DNA of 64,000 nucleotides from Augochlora pura. Lineage: Eukaryota > Arthropoda > Insecta > Hymenoptera > Halictidae. Positions 37,568 to 46,980 of this stretch are shown one piece after another; position 1 is the stretch's first letter, and each line of letters begins with the position of its first letter. Under the pieces are notes generated by a model. The model saw only the letters and a program-made list of their open reading frames with translations, was not told where the DNA came from and ran no database searches. Position numbers and translations under genes: made by a program. The DNA lies in the NCBI RefSeq assembly GCF_028453695.1, contig NC_135778.1, forward strand, positions 12,522,244-12,586,243, written 5' to 3'.

Positions 37568-37647
37568 TTAGGTTGGAGACCATGAAACGGGTGCCGAAGC
37601 TGAACACAGACTAAACAAAAACACCCGTTTCATAGTTTCCAACCTAA
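37568..37647. mobile_element. 80-bp miniature element with mariner-like ends
   Basis: Inverted repeats of about 26 bp make up most of the element: TTAGGTTGGAGACCATGAAA on the left and, reverse complemented from the right, TTAGGTTGGAAACTATGAAA, both continuing CGGGTG. The spacer is about 28 bp. TA flanks both sides (37566-37567 and 37648-37649). The first nine bases match the ends of the mariner at 59307. As RNA it would form a stem-loop of precursor-microRNA size. Confidence 0.8.
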
Positions 37648-38027
37648 TAGTTTAACAAGAGTTGAAATTATATGTTTACTTGGCTGTTCAAGTTTTTAAA
37701 ATCTTATTTACGAAATATCGTAAAGCGATCTCTATATGGTCACTAATCTAAAGTAAATAATAAACGTGTTTAAATGCTTTTATTCGACTTTTATGAGAAT
37801 AGATGAAGATTCACCTGTTTCTCGAAGTTTTTTAAAATAGCGACTGCGTCGTATTTTTCTCTCGCGTTCGCGTTGACGTCTGACTTATGTTCGACGATGT
37901 GATTTCTATGAGGAGCCAATTGAGACTGTCTATCAGCGACGTTTCCTAGACGTCTGTCGAGGATTAACGTGGATTACTCTATGTACAGGATATCGGCGAG
38001 AACACTCACCACCTTGCGGCCATCACG

Positions 38028-38078
38028 ATGCTAGGAACGTGCTTGATGACCGATGCGGTCAGGATTGTCGACAGTTAG
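38028..38078 (+). other. Candidate upstream ORF
   Basis: ATG at 38028 opens a 16-codon frame (MLGTCLMTDAVRIVDS) ending TAG. It overlaps the first in-frame ATG of the signal-peptide exon in another phase. If this region is the transcribed leader, the upstream ORF would be expected to lower or gate translation from downstream starts. Confidence 0.3.
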
Positions 38079-38233
38079 TGATGAGGAGGAGCAAGTTGTC
38101 GGCGTGCCGATGGCCCAGGTCACCAGTAACATGCCGGTCCTCGTACACAGACCAGTGCCAGACTCCCTTCGAGGACTTCTAATCGGCGTTTTTCTTCTCT
38201 CGTCCCTGACACGGTGCCACTGCTATGACTTAG
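38053..38233 (+). CDS. Candidate first coding exon of a secreted or membrane protein (partial)
   Basis: The open frame has three in-frame starts (38053, 38110, 38131). From 38131 the peptide opens MPVLVHRPVPDSLRG, then a hydrophobic core LLIGVFLLSSL, then TRCHCYDL, which has the layout of a cleavable signal peptide with cleavage near RCHC. The 38131 ATG has the best start context (A at -3). The exon would end at 38233 before GTAAGC, a strong donor (TAG|GTAAGC), leaving phase 1. Beyond the donor the frame reads on for about 27 non-distinctive codons to a stop. CpG-rich sequence from about 37850 could be promoter or 5' leader. No downstream exon is visible, so the protein family is unknown; a large first intron would be usual for an insect receptor or adhesion gene, but that is inference. 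Confidence 0.45.
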
Positions 38234-38379
38234 GTAAGCCGAACTCCCCACCTATTCCACCAAATGATTCCACGCGTTACCCTGACGTTCCAACTTCAAC
38301 TTTTGACGCGGAGTAGGAACACATTTATCTTGTTTAGGGCAAAGATTAACGCTTGGTCATTACTTGAAACACGATTTAA

Positions 38380-38615
38380 CCCTTTGCACTCGAAGACATT
38401 TCAACTACAAACATGAAATAATTTTTCTGACTCGTAGCACTTTCGTTCTGTACAACAAAGTACATTCCATGTAAATCGAGTCTCATAACTCATATAACAG
38501 TTACACTTTTAACAACTTTCTAAATTTGAGCTTCGGTGATATCTATAAAAATAATTTTAGAACGTGGCATAACAATTTTAATGGCGCCTCAGAGTCGCCA
38601 CTCGAGTGCAATGGG
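38380..38615 (-). mobile_element. Family A TTAA miniature element
   Basis: A 236-bp inverted copy between TTAA at 38376-38379 and 38616-38619. It starts CCCTTTGCACTCGAAGAC and ends CTCGAGTGCAATGGG. The GGCGCCTCAGAGTCGCC hairpin is intact next to the right end. It lies about 150 bp after the candidate exon donor. Confidence 0.88.
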
Positions 38616-38653
38616 TTAAAAAGTACTTGATAATTTCTTTAACTTTTATTTAA

Positions 38654-38895
38654 CGCGTTCTATGCCGAGTCATTTTTACTCGACTCTTCATTCTAGTAAT
38701 TTGTTATTTCACTAAAACTTGCTATATTATCTGTAATTATTAATAATCGTATATAATAATAAAAGAAATTCATTACGAACCATTCTTGTGGTGGAAATTA
38801 ATTCTTTAATTTTAGATTTCTTATAAACTATTTTTTAGCCCATTAAATAAACATGCAAGTATGTATCCTCGGTGGTACACGTGGCACGGAACGTG
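38654..38895 (+). mobile_element. Family C TTAA miniature element (uninterrupted)
   Basis: A 242-bp element between TTAA at 38650-38653 and 38896-38899. The left end is CGCGTTCTATGCCGAG; the right end, reverse complemented, is CACGTTCCGTGCCACGTG. It aligns to the longer copy at 15419 once that copy's nested insert is removed, so it records the pre-insertion state. Confidence 0.8.
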
Positions 38896-39109
38896 TTAAA
38901 TACGCTGATTTAGAATTGCAATCAATTGGTGAACAATACCCTTATCCTCCGATCTACTTGTGAAATTACAACCACCGTCTAATAGTTCATTTTTGACGAT
39001 ATCGCAAAAATTACATTGAATAAATTTAGTTTAAAATAATGTGGTGTAAAATAACTGATAAACACATTTTTTTTTCAATTTTGGTTTAGACCACTTTTAT
39101 AATTATGGG

Positions 39110-39171
39110 CACAATTAAGGACGAAACAGTCGTAATTAAAGTAGCTCTGAAAGACGCAATAGTGCAACGGT
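39110..39171 (-). mobile_element. Family D fragment
   Basis: About 60 bp (AATTAAGGACGAAAC, GTCGTAATTAAAGTAGCTCT, GAAAGACGCAATAGTGCAA) match, inverted, the left arm of the 15567 element. They end beside TTTAAA. Confidence 0.6.
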
Positions 39172-39630
39172 TTAAATCGAGAAATGGATTGAAAGGAGTA
39201 CACAAAAAACTATACCTGACTCCTACCATGGTTTCTATCTTATCCTACTTTGCATACCGGTATACAGTATAAATGCATATAGACCGCAGGTCGGTCGTAA
39301 CCGTTAAAACTGTGGGACACGCAAATGTCGATCGTTCCAAGAAGCACCGGAATAGCGACCGTATTCTAATCGTAAAGAAGTACTTCACCCACTATCCTCG
39401 CGAACTTCAATCTCGCCTATGTCATGCCCCCGCCGAGTAGACTCGGTGAACAGCTCGTAACGTTTCTTCGTAACACGAGCGCGCGCTCGAATCTTGGGGC
39501 GACACGAACAGGAACCGGGATTGATAGTTCCGTCCAGAATCAATATCACTGAGCAAACAGCGCAACTACAACGTTCAATCTGTCGGCGGCGAAACAAAGC
39601 GCGCGATCCGATTCAATCTACGAGAAAAAA

Positions 39631-39787
39631 ATGTCCCGTAGTCACCGGATGAAAGATTCGCCCATAACTTACTCGTTTAGCCATCGTTCGGGAGCAGGTG
39701 CTGCGGGTACGGTGCTCCCCCGATCCGAAGACGAAAGTGCTGATCAAACGAAAATGATACACCGCGGTCAGATGATCCGTAAAAAAG
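39631..39787 (+). CDS. Weak candidate exon (partial)
   Basis: ATG at 39631, with A-rich context, opens a frame with mixed, non-repetitive composition (MSRSHRMKDSPITYSFSHRS, later EDESADQTKM and RGQMIRKK). A possible donor GTAGTA follows at 39788; without splicing the frame runs on to 39852. A TATAAA word lies at 39268 and the intervening DNA is CpG-rich. There is no domain, no acceptor test and no downstream exon. It could equally be a chance frame. Confidence 0.2.
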
Positions 39788-39852
39788 GTAGTAAAATATC
39801 AAATGATTTATTAACAGATTTGTTAACAAATGGTTCGCGAAAAGTTCAGTAA

Positions 39853-40640
39853 AATTTTATCTTCTTTGTCTATTATTCATAAAACGCATGACTCATGGTG
39901 ATTTCAAGATGGTGGTACGATGCGCAACTAAAATGCATTGAAGTTACTTGTTAGAAGATAAATAAAGATCGGTGTATTTAAAGAGATTTTAATGTTTGTA
40001 CAATTTTCGATGGCATAATCTTGAGATTAAATAACAGAATAAATTAATAATAACATTCTATAACACCTAGCAAGGATCCTTTTTTTTTATTAATATGAAG
40101 TTAGTTGCAATGAAGTCCTCGCAATATTAAAATAATAGTATAATCCTTATACCCTTAAGATCAAAATGACTAGATAAATTTTAAAATGTAAACACAGACA
40201 AATTTAAGAACATTGCTAGCTTCTTATCGATCTATTAAAATTATTAAATGGAAAAATACATTTTCATTTCATTTCTTTTTCTTGCAATCCAATGAAATCA
40301 TTTTTATTCCACGTAAAGATCTATACTCTACTTATAAAGAACTATAAGTAGGTAAGCTTTAAAAATGTCTAATTAAATCTTGCCAATAATTTGAGTTTAT
40401 TGTAACTCGATCGTACCGAAAAATCCTGTGCATTTATAATTGCAACAATGTTTCAATCGTCATTACAAAACTTCGGCTGTCTAATGTGCACTTTTATCAA
40501 GTAATTTACTTTTAATTTATTTTATTTAAATTTCACCGAATTTGAGACAATTTTACAATAATACATGAATTATAAGAATCCCATGACGGAATGTTCGTCG
40601 TACGAAACAATGCCGATGAGGTCTGTGCCGGTGATTTGAA
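39853..40640. other. AT-rich unassigned DNA
   Basis: I see no gene, RNA or bounded repeat. Confidence 0.4.
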
Positions 40641-40806
40641 TGTGAGCAGCGTGGGTGTCCCGTCCCGGGTGTACGTATACCCGGTGTCACGTAACTCGCG
40701 GTTCCGCGTGGGTCATTTCGCCGGCTAGAGGTGGAAGAGACGAAACGAAGGAAAAATATTGTTCCATTTGTGCGGCGACTATTCCGCGAAAATGAATTTA
40801 CTTTAG

Positions 40807-40827
40807 TTCTCTCTCCCTCTCTCTCCC

Positions 40828-40869
<42 letters not shown>
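40807..40869. repeat. CT microsatellite
   Basis: A pyrimidine run of CTCTCCCT units passing into pure CT, 63 bases. It lies at the left edge of a GC-rich segment whose right edge carries the complementary GA run. Confidence 0.9.
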
Positions 40870-41090
40870 GCTCTATCTCTTCCGCTGCCTTCCGCCCTAA
40901 TATGACCGGATGTTAAAGCGGAGAAAAATTATTCTGAAACTTTTTTCCCACCTTTTGTTCTGCCGCATATACACGCACGGGTGGGGGGCAGCTGGTCGAC
41001 TCCGGGGCACCGTTGGGGCACGGCCGAGTTGCATATAACGCCTCCAGGGATTCCACGCGGATTTCTCTTCCCTTGATACGATGATAGTCA

Positions 41091-41148
41091 AAGAGAGAGA
41101 TAGTGAAGAGAGAGAGAGAGCGAGAGAGAGAGAGAGAGAGAGAGAGAG
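41091..41148. repeat. GA microsatellite
   Basis: A purine run of GA units with single interruptions, 58 bases. With the CT run at 40807-40869 it forms an inverted pair about 220 bp apart. The GC-rich DNA of 40641-41310 has only low-complexity frames (serine/leucine or arginine/glutamate repeats). Confidence 0.9.
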
Positions 41149-41402
41149 CATCGTGGCCCGGCAACGACTCTGAAACTCAAGCTGTAAAATTTAAATTTTT
41201 CTGGCGACGCCCCCATGCGAGTACTATGGCCGGACGTGGTCGCCGCACAGTGGACTGGAAATCTGTTCATCGTGTTCTAAATTACTTGAGCGTTAAAGTT
41301 TAAAGTTATATCTATGAACATAAAGGGAAACGCCGCGTGTCACAATTGAAAAAAATTCAGTTACAAAAATATGAAAAACAAGGAAACGTTATTACACACC
41401 GT

Positions 41403-41600
41403 GATAAAACTACAAGATAGTATAGAATTTCTGGAGATTTTTAAAACCATGGACGTATACTGTGCTCCACTGGTTTGAAGTCCCGCGGGACAGTACGGAG
41501 GCAATGACTCCTCAGTCGTATCGCCCATCTCCACCTCATTATCTCTGTCTATCTCGCTGCTTTCTTCGTACGTCGGCCTGTAGCAGTGACTAGTATTATA
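41403..41600 (-). CDS. Weak candidate internal exon (minus strand)
   Basis: The minus-strand reading contains SHCYRPTYEESSEIDRDNEV, then EMGDTTEESLPPYCPAGLQT and SGAQYTSMVLK. Composition is acidic, mixed and non-repetitive, unlike the GC-driven chance frames elsewhere, and looks like a cytoplasmic tail or linker. Possible acceptors on that strand precede TCACTGC or GCCGACG (about 41577-41593). There is no domain, no paired exon and no clear donor. The high-coordinate edge abuts a family D element, so a transposon-derived frame is the main alternative. Confidence 0.2.
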
Positions 41601-41601
41601 A

Positions 41602-42085
41602 CCACTTGCCGTATTTTGACGAGTCTGGCTCGTCATAGAGATTTTTATTAATATCTTGTTAACACTTTCCCACCAGGCCCCCAAAAACCCCCCCCCCCCC
41701 CCCCTGGATCGTTAGTCTGTAAATCGGTTGCCATAGTAACCCTTAATTTTTTATCTATTATTGAGATAAATGTGTTGAATTGTACTACAAGCTTCAATAT
41801 TATTATGTAAATTTTTAAATATTAAATACATTTCGCGATTAATAAGATAAATAAAATCAAAATAGAAACGAAAAGTTTGACGACCGGATGACCGGTCGAT
41901 AAAGTGTTAAGTACAAATGTTATTCTTTTCTTTTAAACCGGAATAATATTCTGTCCTCTTGTCATCAGTATTTAATCATTTAATTAAACGTAGCCAAACG
42001 GAATAAATATTTTTCCTTTTCCTTCTAAGAAATTATTACAATAGAAAAAATGCTCATCCTTGTAGCTATGAAGAAGATAGTGACT
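41602..42085 (+). mobile_element. Family D element interrupted by another TTAA element
   Basis: The left part CCACTTGCCGTATTTTGACG matches the inner left end of the 15567 element, and the right part CTTCTAAGAAATTATTAC...GAAGAAGATAG matches its right end. A 244-bp insert (41663-41906) plus duplicated TTAA splits it. The sequence either side (GAGATTTTTATTAATATCTTG and GTACAAATGTTATTC) aligns without a gap to the family D copy at 45524. Confidence 0.65.
41663..41906. mobile_element. Family E TTAA miniature element
   Basis: A 244-bp insert between TTAA at 41659-41662 and 41907-41910. The ends are CACTTTCCCACCAGG and, reverse complemented, CACTTTATCGACCGGTC. It contains a run of 17 C (41688-41704) near its left end. 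Confidence 0.65.
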
Positions 42086-42245
42086 TCTATCATGACTAAA
42101 ATATGACATTACGTTCTTGCCAACTCGGTAAAATATAGTCAAATATAGACGATTTATGTACATATACAAACCTCAATAATTGCCAGTTCGGTACCAATGA
42201 CATGGTGATGACGAAAATAAGACGGTACCATTCTTATCTTCTTAA

Positions 42246-42420
42246 CCCTTTCGCTATGAAGTGCATTACTGAGTAGTTGACACTGAGGTACGGAATGCTA
42301 TGAAATAGAAGTCTTTTTTTGTTCTTTAAATTTTACCATGACATTTATTATATTTAATAATATCATTTTTTTTTCTAAAATATAAAAGTTTGTAATCGTA
42401 ATTTATTTTTTTAAATATTA
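42246..42420 (+). mobile_element. Family B element, truncated at right
   Basis: TTAA at 42242-42245 then CCCTTTCGCTATGAAGTGCA and GAGTAGTTGACACTGAGGTA, matching 26263 onward through the TTTCTAAAATATAAAA stretch. The match stops near 42420 and no right end follows, so about 110 bp are missing. Confidence 0.65.
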
Positions 42421-42839
42421 TAGTCAAAGCGCAGGAAGCGCAGTCAAAAGGACCGCAACAGTATCGTCGCGTGGCTTCACGAGTGTTTCGTTTTTCCTTT
42501 GTATCAGTTCCGTTTTCGACGTCCAAGGGCCATGACGTGCTATTAAATCTTTCTTTTCTTATTCATTGTCACTGTATTATTTTGTCTTTTTATTTTTCTG
42601 TTCACACATAAATATAGTTCATATCATCAAAATATTCACTGCATATGTGATTATTCACGGCAAATGTAATTATTCACTGCAACCATTTTCGTATCTTTAA
42701 ATAAATATATAAGTTCATTTAGAAAAAACTTCAACAAATAACGAGTCAGACTAGTGACGAACATTTTGTGCACGACTCGATAAATATAGCTTTAGATTAT
42801 TTCTAATAAATCGAAAGAAAAACAAATACATCACCTGTC
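42421..42839. other. Unassigned DNA
   Basis: The sequence after the truncated family B copy includes a repeated CGCAGG/GCGCAG word and several TATTCAC.GCAA words (42640-42680). No gene is seen. Confidence 0.3.
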
Positions 42840-42968
42840 ATCGAAATCTGAGAATGAAAGTAAACGAGGACAATCGGGACACAAGAATCATCTCATGACA
42901 TCTGGGAAATAATTAAGGCCGAAACGGTCGTAATCAAAGTAGCTCCGAAAGAGGCAACAGTGCAAGGG
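42840..42968 (-). mobile_element. Family D fragment
   Basis: Inverted match to the left arm of the 15567 element: GAAAGTAAACGAGGACAATC, GGGACA, AATTAAGG.CGAAA and GTCGTAATCAA.GTAGCTC, ending GTGCAAGGG one base before TTAA at 42970-42973. Confidence 0.65.
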
Positions 42969-42974
42969 ATTAAA

Positions 42975-44240
42975 TTGAACAAAGGAAGAAGACGATACAA
43001 CGTCACCCCTGCGCTCCATTACAATTGTAAAACGTCACTAACATGGAACTGACGAAATCATCGACGCATCGAAATTGCTAAAATCGAAGCTACCTTGCGA
43101 AATACGGAAAGCGTCGCGCGGCGACGGTATGCACCGATTTTGCAACTTAGCCTTCCAGCAGGCGAATCTCGCTGCTCGTCAGGCAGCCACGGAGAGCGGC
43201 CGACTGCGCAGAGTTTAATTGAAAATTACGTCGGAGCCATGCTCGAATACGCGCGATAAGGCCGTCGTTGCGGCAAATCCTTCGATTTCGGTGTTTCGAT
43301 TTGCTCGTAGCCCCGGACTCGTAGCCAGAGGAGAGAATCGTACGCTGTATTTTGCATCTCGGTCGAATCCCGTTCGGAGAATTGCCGTTGCGCGGGGGTT
43401 CGAATGGAAGTTGCTGAAGAGGATGGGAGATAGAGAGAGGGAGAGAGAGAGAGTGACTAGGGGAGGCCGGTGGGAGGAAGTTCGGTTTCCTGGGACATTT
43501 TTGGCCGTATGGCGAACACCTGCGCGACGACGTCTGCCGTGGCTCCGCGGCCGAGAGGGTTGTCGACGGGCCGCGTCCGCGTGTTGCGACTTCGATAATT
43601 ACGGCACGGTTCATCTCGGCCGCAGTTTGCCCCAGTAATGGATGCTGCATAAAGAGGTACAGCTGCTATTCTGCGAGAACGGGGATCGAAGTTGCGCCAC
43701 AGCCAGGATGGCGACAGTTCTAAGGATTGAATTACAAAGAGAACTAGACCGTACCTATCCGGCCGAAGTACGGTCCGCGAGACCGTAGACGGGGCATGCA
43801 CATTGGCAGTCGGCGGAACAATGGCGAGCATGTCGCGCGGCAAATGTTTTATTCCACTGAGCAATTATGTCAGTGTACTTAGAGTTTCTCCCTGTCTTCC
43901 CTTCGAGAACCGCGTGCGCCCGCGCGAAGCTCGACGATCCGTCGAACGGCAACTTCCGTCCCCGGCGCATTTATCTCGCATCGAATTTGTCTAGCTCGCC
44001 GACTATTCGTCTTGATTACCCAGCCACCGGGAGCTGCGTGACTTTGCGTGCCAAATGGATGGAATCTATCCATCATAACGCTCGGTCCTCGCGGCCGCTG
44101 TTTTCGACCGTTCGCGTCATGGATTTCCACGATTTTAATTCTCGGTTTGATTCAGTTTCGTCGAAACGCCATTTTACTTGAGAACGGGGCAGGAATATTT
44201 TAGTGTAGTCGGGGACAATTATTGTGGCGTGGCCAATTGA
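42975..44240. other. GC-rich block without recognised gene
   Basis: CpG-rich island with a GA run at 43427-43453 and long antisense frames (43147-43650 minus, 43219-43638 plus, 43457-43864 minus). They overlap in three or more phases and lack domains. It is probably a regulatory or untranslated island. Confidence 0.4.
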
Positions 44241-44347
44241 CGTATTTTTGGTTTACTTTTTAACATAATTAACGTTTGAACTGCCGCGCGGAGGAACCCA
44301 AAGGGTTTCGTAAAATTGTGTAAAATTAAAAATCATAATGAAATTAA

Positions 44348-44588
44348 CCCTTTGCACTCGAAGTTGTTTTAACTGGAAATTTGACGTACAATTTCTGGGT
44401 CATTGTATTTTCATTGTACGCAACAAAGTGCAGTTACATGCGCACTAAATTGATTCTTACGTCTCGTAGCAACAGTTTCACTCCTCAACAATTTTTTAAA
44501 TCTAAACTGTATTCTTATAAAAATTATTATCAAACATAATGGAATAATTTTAGTGGTAGCCTCAAAGTCATTATACGAGTGAAACGGG
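44348..44588 (-). mobile_element. Family A TTAA miniature element
   Basis: A 241-bp inverted copy between TTAA at 44344-44347 and 44589-44592. It starts CCCTTTGCACTCGAAGTTG and ends ATACGAGTGAAACGGG; the hairpin is decayed to TAGCCTCAAAGTCA. Confidence 0.8.
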
Positions 44589-44592
44589 TTAA

Positions 44593-45523
44593 GAAATTGT
44601 AATTTTAATTAACGCGAACATATTTCCAGTCAGTTTTCAAAGTATTCAATTTAAAATGGAGAAATTTTCCTATTTGATTGGCTCGTTAGCATCATATTGA
44701 TCCAATAAGATATATTCGATTTTTAATACTAAAATAACCACAATAGAAGAATACAAAAATTTCATAAGTTTCATTTGACAAATACATACAAAGTTAATTA
44801 TTGGAATCCAAAAACAAATCAAAGCACAGCAATTGGTCACGCCAGAGCAACCAACTCCATTAACCTAGCAATGTCTAGTCTCCAAACATAGATATGCTTG
44901 AGATGAACAATAGAGATCAGTTTACCAAACTAAACGCAAGGACGTCAATATTCGAATAATCAAACAGTTACTTGGATACAATGTTAAATGAAATCGTTAA
45001 CTATCTGTATAATACATAGCATGTCATTAAAATTGGTCCATTTAACGCATTGAATGTCGGAAATACGGAAGCATTAAACTGATATTTCCTATGACATATT
45101 TCAAATTCCTACCAACAATTTCACTTTGATATTGTAGAAATATTTGAAGTTTATACTTGGCACTTCGTCTGTTAGGTATTAATCTTAACCCTTTTAAGGG
45201 TTAATGTAGGCGCTTTGACAATCGACGTTTGACTTTATTTCCGATAAATTTTCTTCTAAAACCGGCGATTTTCTCGTTTGGAAATGAGAAACAAATACAT
45301 AAAGGGAATTAAAAATCCCCAAATTTACTGACTTTATTATTAATACATTATAAAACAAGTTCTATGCATTGGAACACGGGAAATCTCACGAGCAGTCGTA
45401 TAAGTGTTAAAGTTGGCAAAATTAATAATATATAAAAAACAGCAAAAGCAGCACGAAAAGTAATGAGGAAAAATTCAGCGCAATGTACGTAGAATGCTAG
45501 CAAAATGATTAAAAAGAACATGA
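44593..45523. other. AT-rich unassigned DNA
   Basis: A near-palindrome TTAACCCTTTTAAGGGTTAA at about 45185-45204 looks like two TTAA-element ends placed head to head, perhaps an excision scar. No gene is seen. Confidence 0.35.
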
Positions 45524-45950
45524 ACCCTTTACCATGCATCGACGACTTAGACTCGCGGTGGAGATTTTTATTAACACTTTGCGGTCGAGTGGCGACTTTG
45601 CGGCGCCATTAAAATTGTTGTAACAAATGATCCAAAATTATTTTTAATAGTCATCTCCAAAGTTTAGATTTAAAAATTGTTAAAAGTGTAACTGTTATAT
45701 GAGTCACAAGACTCAATTTCTTATGCATGAAATAAATATCGAAAAATATTTTAAAAATATTTTAGAGTTGCAGTTGAAACGGCTTCGAGTGCAAAGGGTT
45801 AATAAGCTGTTAAGTATAAATTTTATTCCGTTCCTTCAAATTCTAATCAAATTCTCCTCTCTCGTCACCAATATTTAAACATTCAAGTAGTTATAAACAC
45901 CCAATAAATGTAAAGAAATTATTGCGACTATAATGTCGGCTATAATGATT
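45524..45950 (+). mobile_element. Family D-like element interrupted by family A
   Basis: CCCTTTACCATGCATCGACG on the left, then GAGATTTTTA, then a family A insert, then TAAGCTGTTAAGTATAAATT. The text either side of the insert aligns to 41639-41662 and 41907-41930 of the other family D copy. The right end is decayed (AAAGAAATTATTGCGAC). Confidence 0.55.
45575..45798 (+). mobile_element. Family A TTAA miniature element nested in family D
   Basis: A 224-bp copy between TTAA at 45571-45574 and 45799-45802. The left end is CACTTTGCGGTCGAGTGGCG; the right end, reverse complemented, is CCCTTTGCACTCGAAGCCG. The hairpin reads GGCGACTTTGCGGCGCC. Confidence 0.85.
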
Positions 45951-45959
45951 GTAATTATA

Positions 45960-46980
45960 ACAAAAATCTTGTAAGAAATACGTTAACTAGTTAAATGTCG
46001 AACAAAACTTTTAAGTGTAAGAATCGCTTAAAATGAATTATGAATCACCGTTATCGGTTGCGCAGGAGGCGCGAAGGTTCAATGACCAGCGAGCCATTGA
46101 ACAATATTAACCAGCAGTTATGCCTGGCAGGGCGGCAGTCGCTGCTCGGGAACAATAGGCCGGTTTCGAAGGAAAACAAGTTCGCGGAACGGGGCCTTAC
46201 ACGAAAATTGTAATTCACGTCGGTAGTCGGCGAACCGGTCTATTCCGCGCGCACGGCAGACAATTCGTATACAAAACATAGCGAGACGAGGCCGGGGGTG
46301 GGGGAAGTTGCAGTATTGAGGGACGTAAGAAACAGGAGCAAAGTTTCGCTCGGCTGTAACACTGGTTCACTCGCGCAAAGTCGGGGAACTAACTGCGCCG
46401 CTATTAGTCGTGTGACAGTTAAAGTAAACTACGCATTCAACTGAAGGAGGTACTAATTCCGTGTGACCTACATCTCGTATTTACAAACACTGTTAAGCCA
46501 ATACACACCTCTTGTCCTTTTTTTTTTCTCCGCTCGGAATAATTGCTTTAGGATCGCGGCACACGAATAACATAATTAAACGGCCGCTAGTTAGAGTACG
46601 GAATTACAGGTAACGCGCGACTGCCGGAACGTAAAATCCTCATAAACGATTAAGGCGATCATAAAATCGAGAGGCTAGACGCGGTCTGACGAGGGTTTAC
46701 GTACTCGATTTAGACGATATTAAACCCGAAGAACCCGCTACAGACGACATTAGAACCGTTTAGCTTGATAGCGATGTTACCTCAAGTTGTAACCGGTAGA
46801 TCGGGACGCTATGGCAGCCATATTGTGTGCCCGCGTTTAGAGTCGTCTGCCCCGTAGCTAAATCCGAAATCCTGCTGCTGGTTTACTGTGCCGATCCGAC
46901 GGGTATTTCATCGTCCATTTTCGTTTCTTCCTCGCCATCGAATCGTCGGAACGTGGGAAGCTATATAGTTAGGGTAGTGG
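45960..46980. other. GC-rich block without open frame
   Basis: Moderate to high GC from about 46040 to 46950, with no long frame on either strand. It contains a T-rich tract at 46519-46528 followed by CTCCGCTCGG. Nothing else is supported. Confidence 0.35.

Noticed and set aside
43147..43864. Several long frames in a GC-rich block
   Set aside because: Three or more overlapping phases on both strands, one crossing a GA tract that supplies its serine/leucine repeat. No family recognised.
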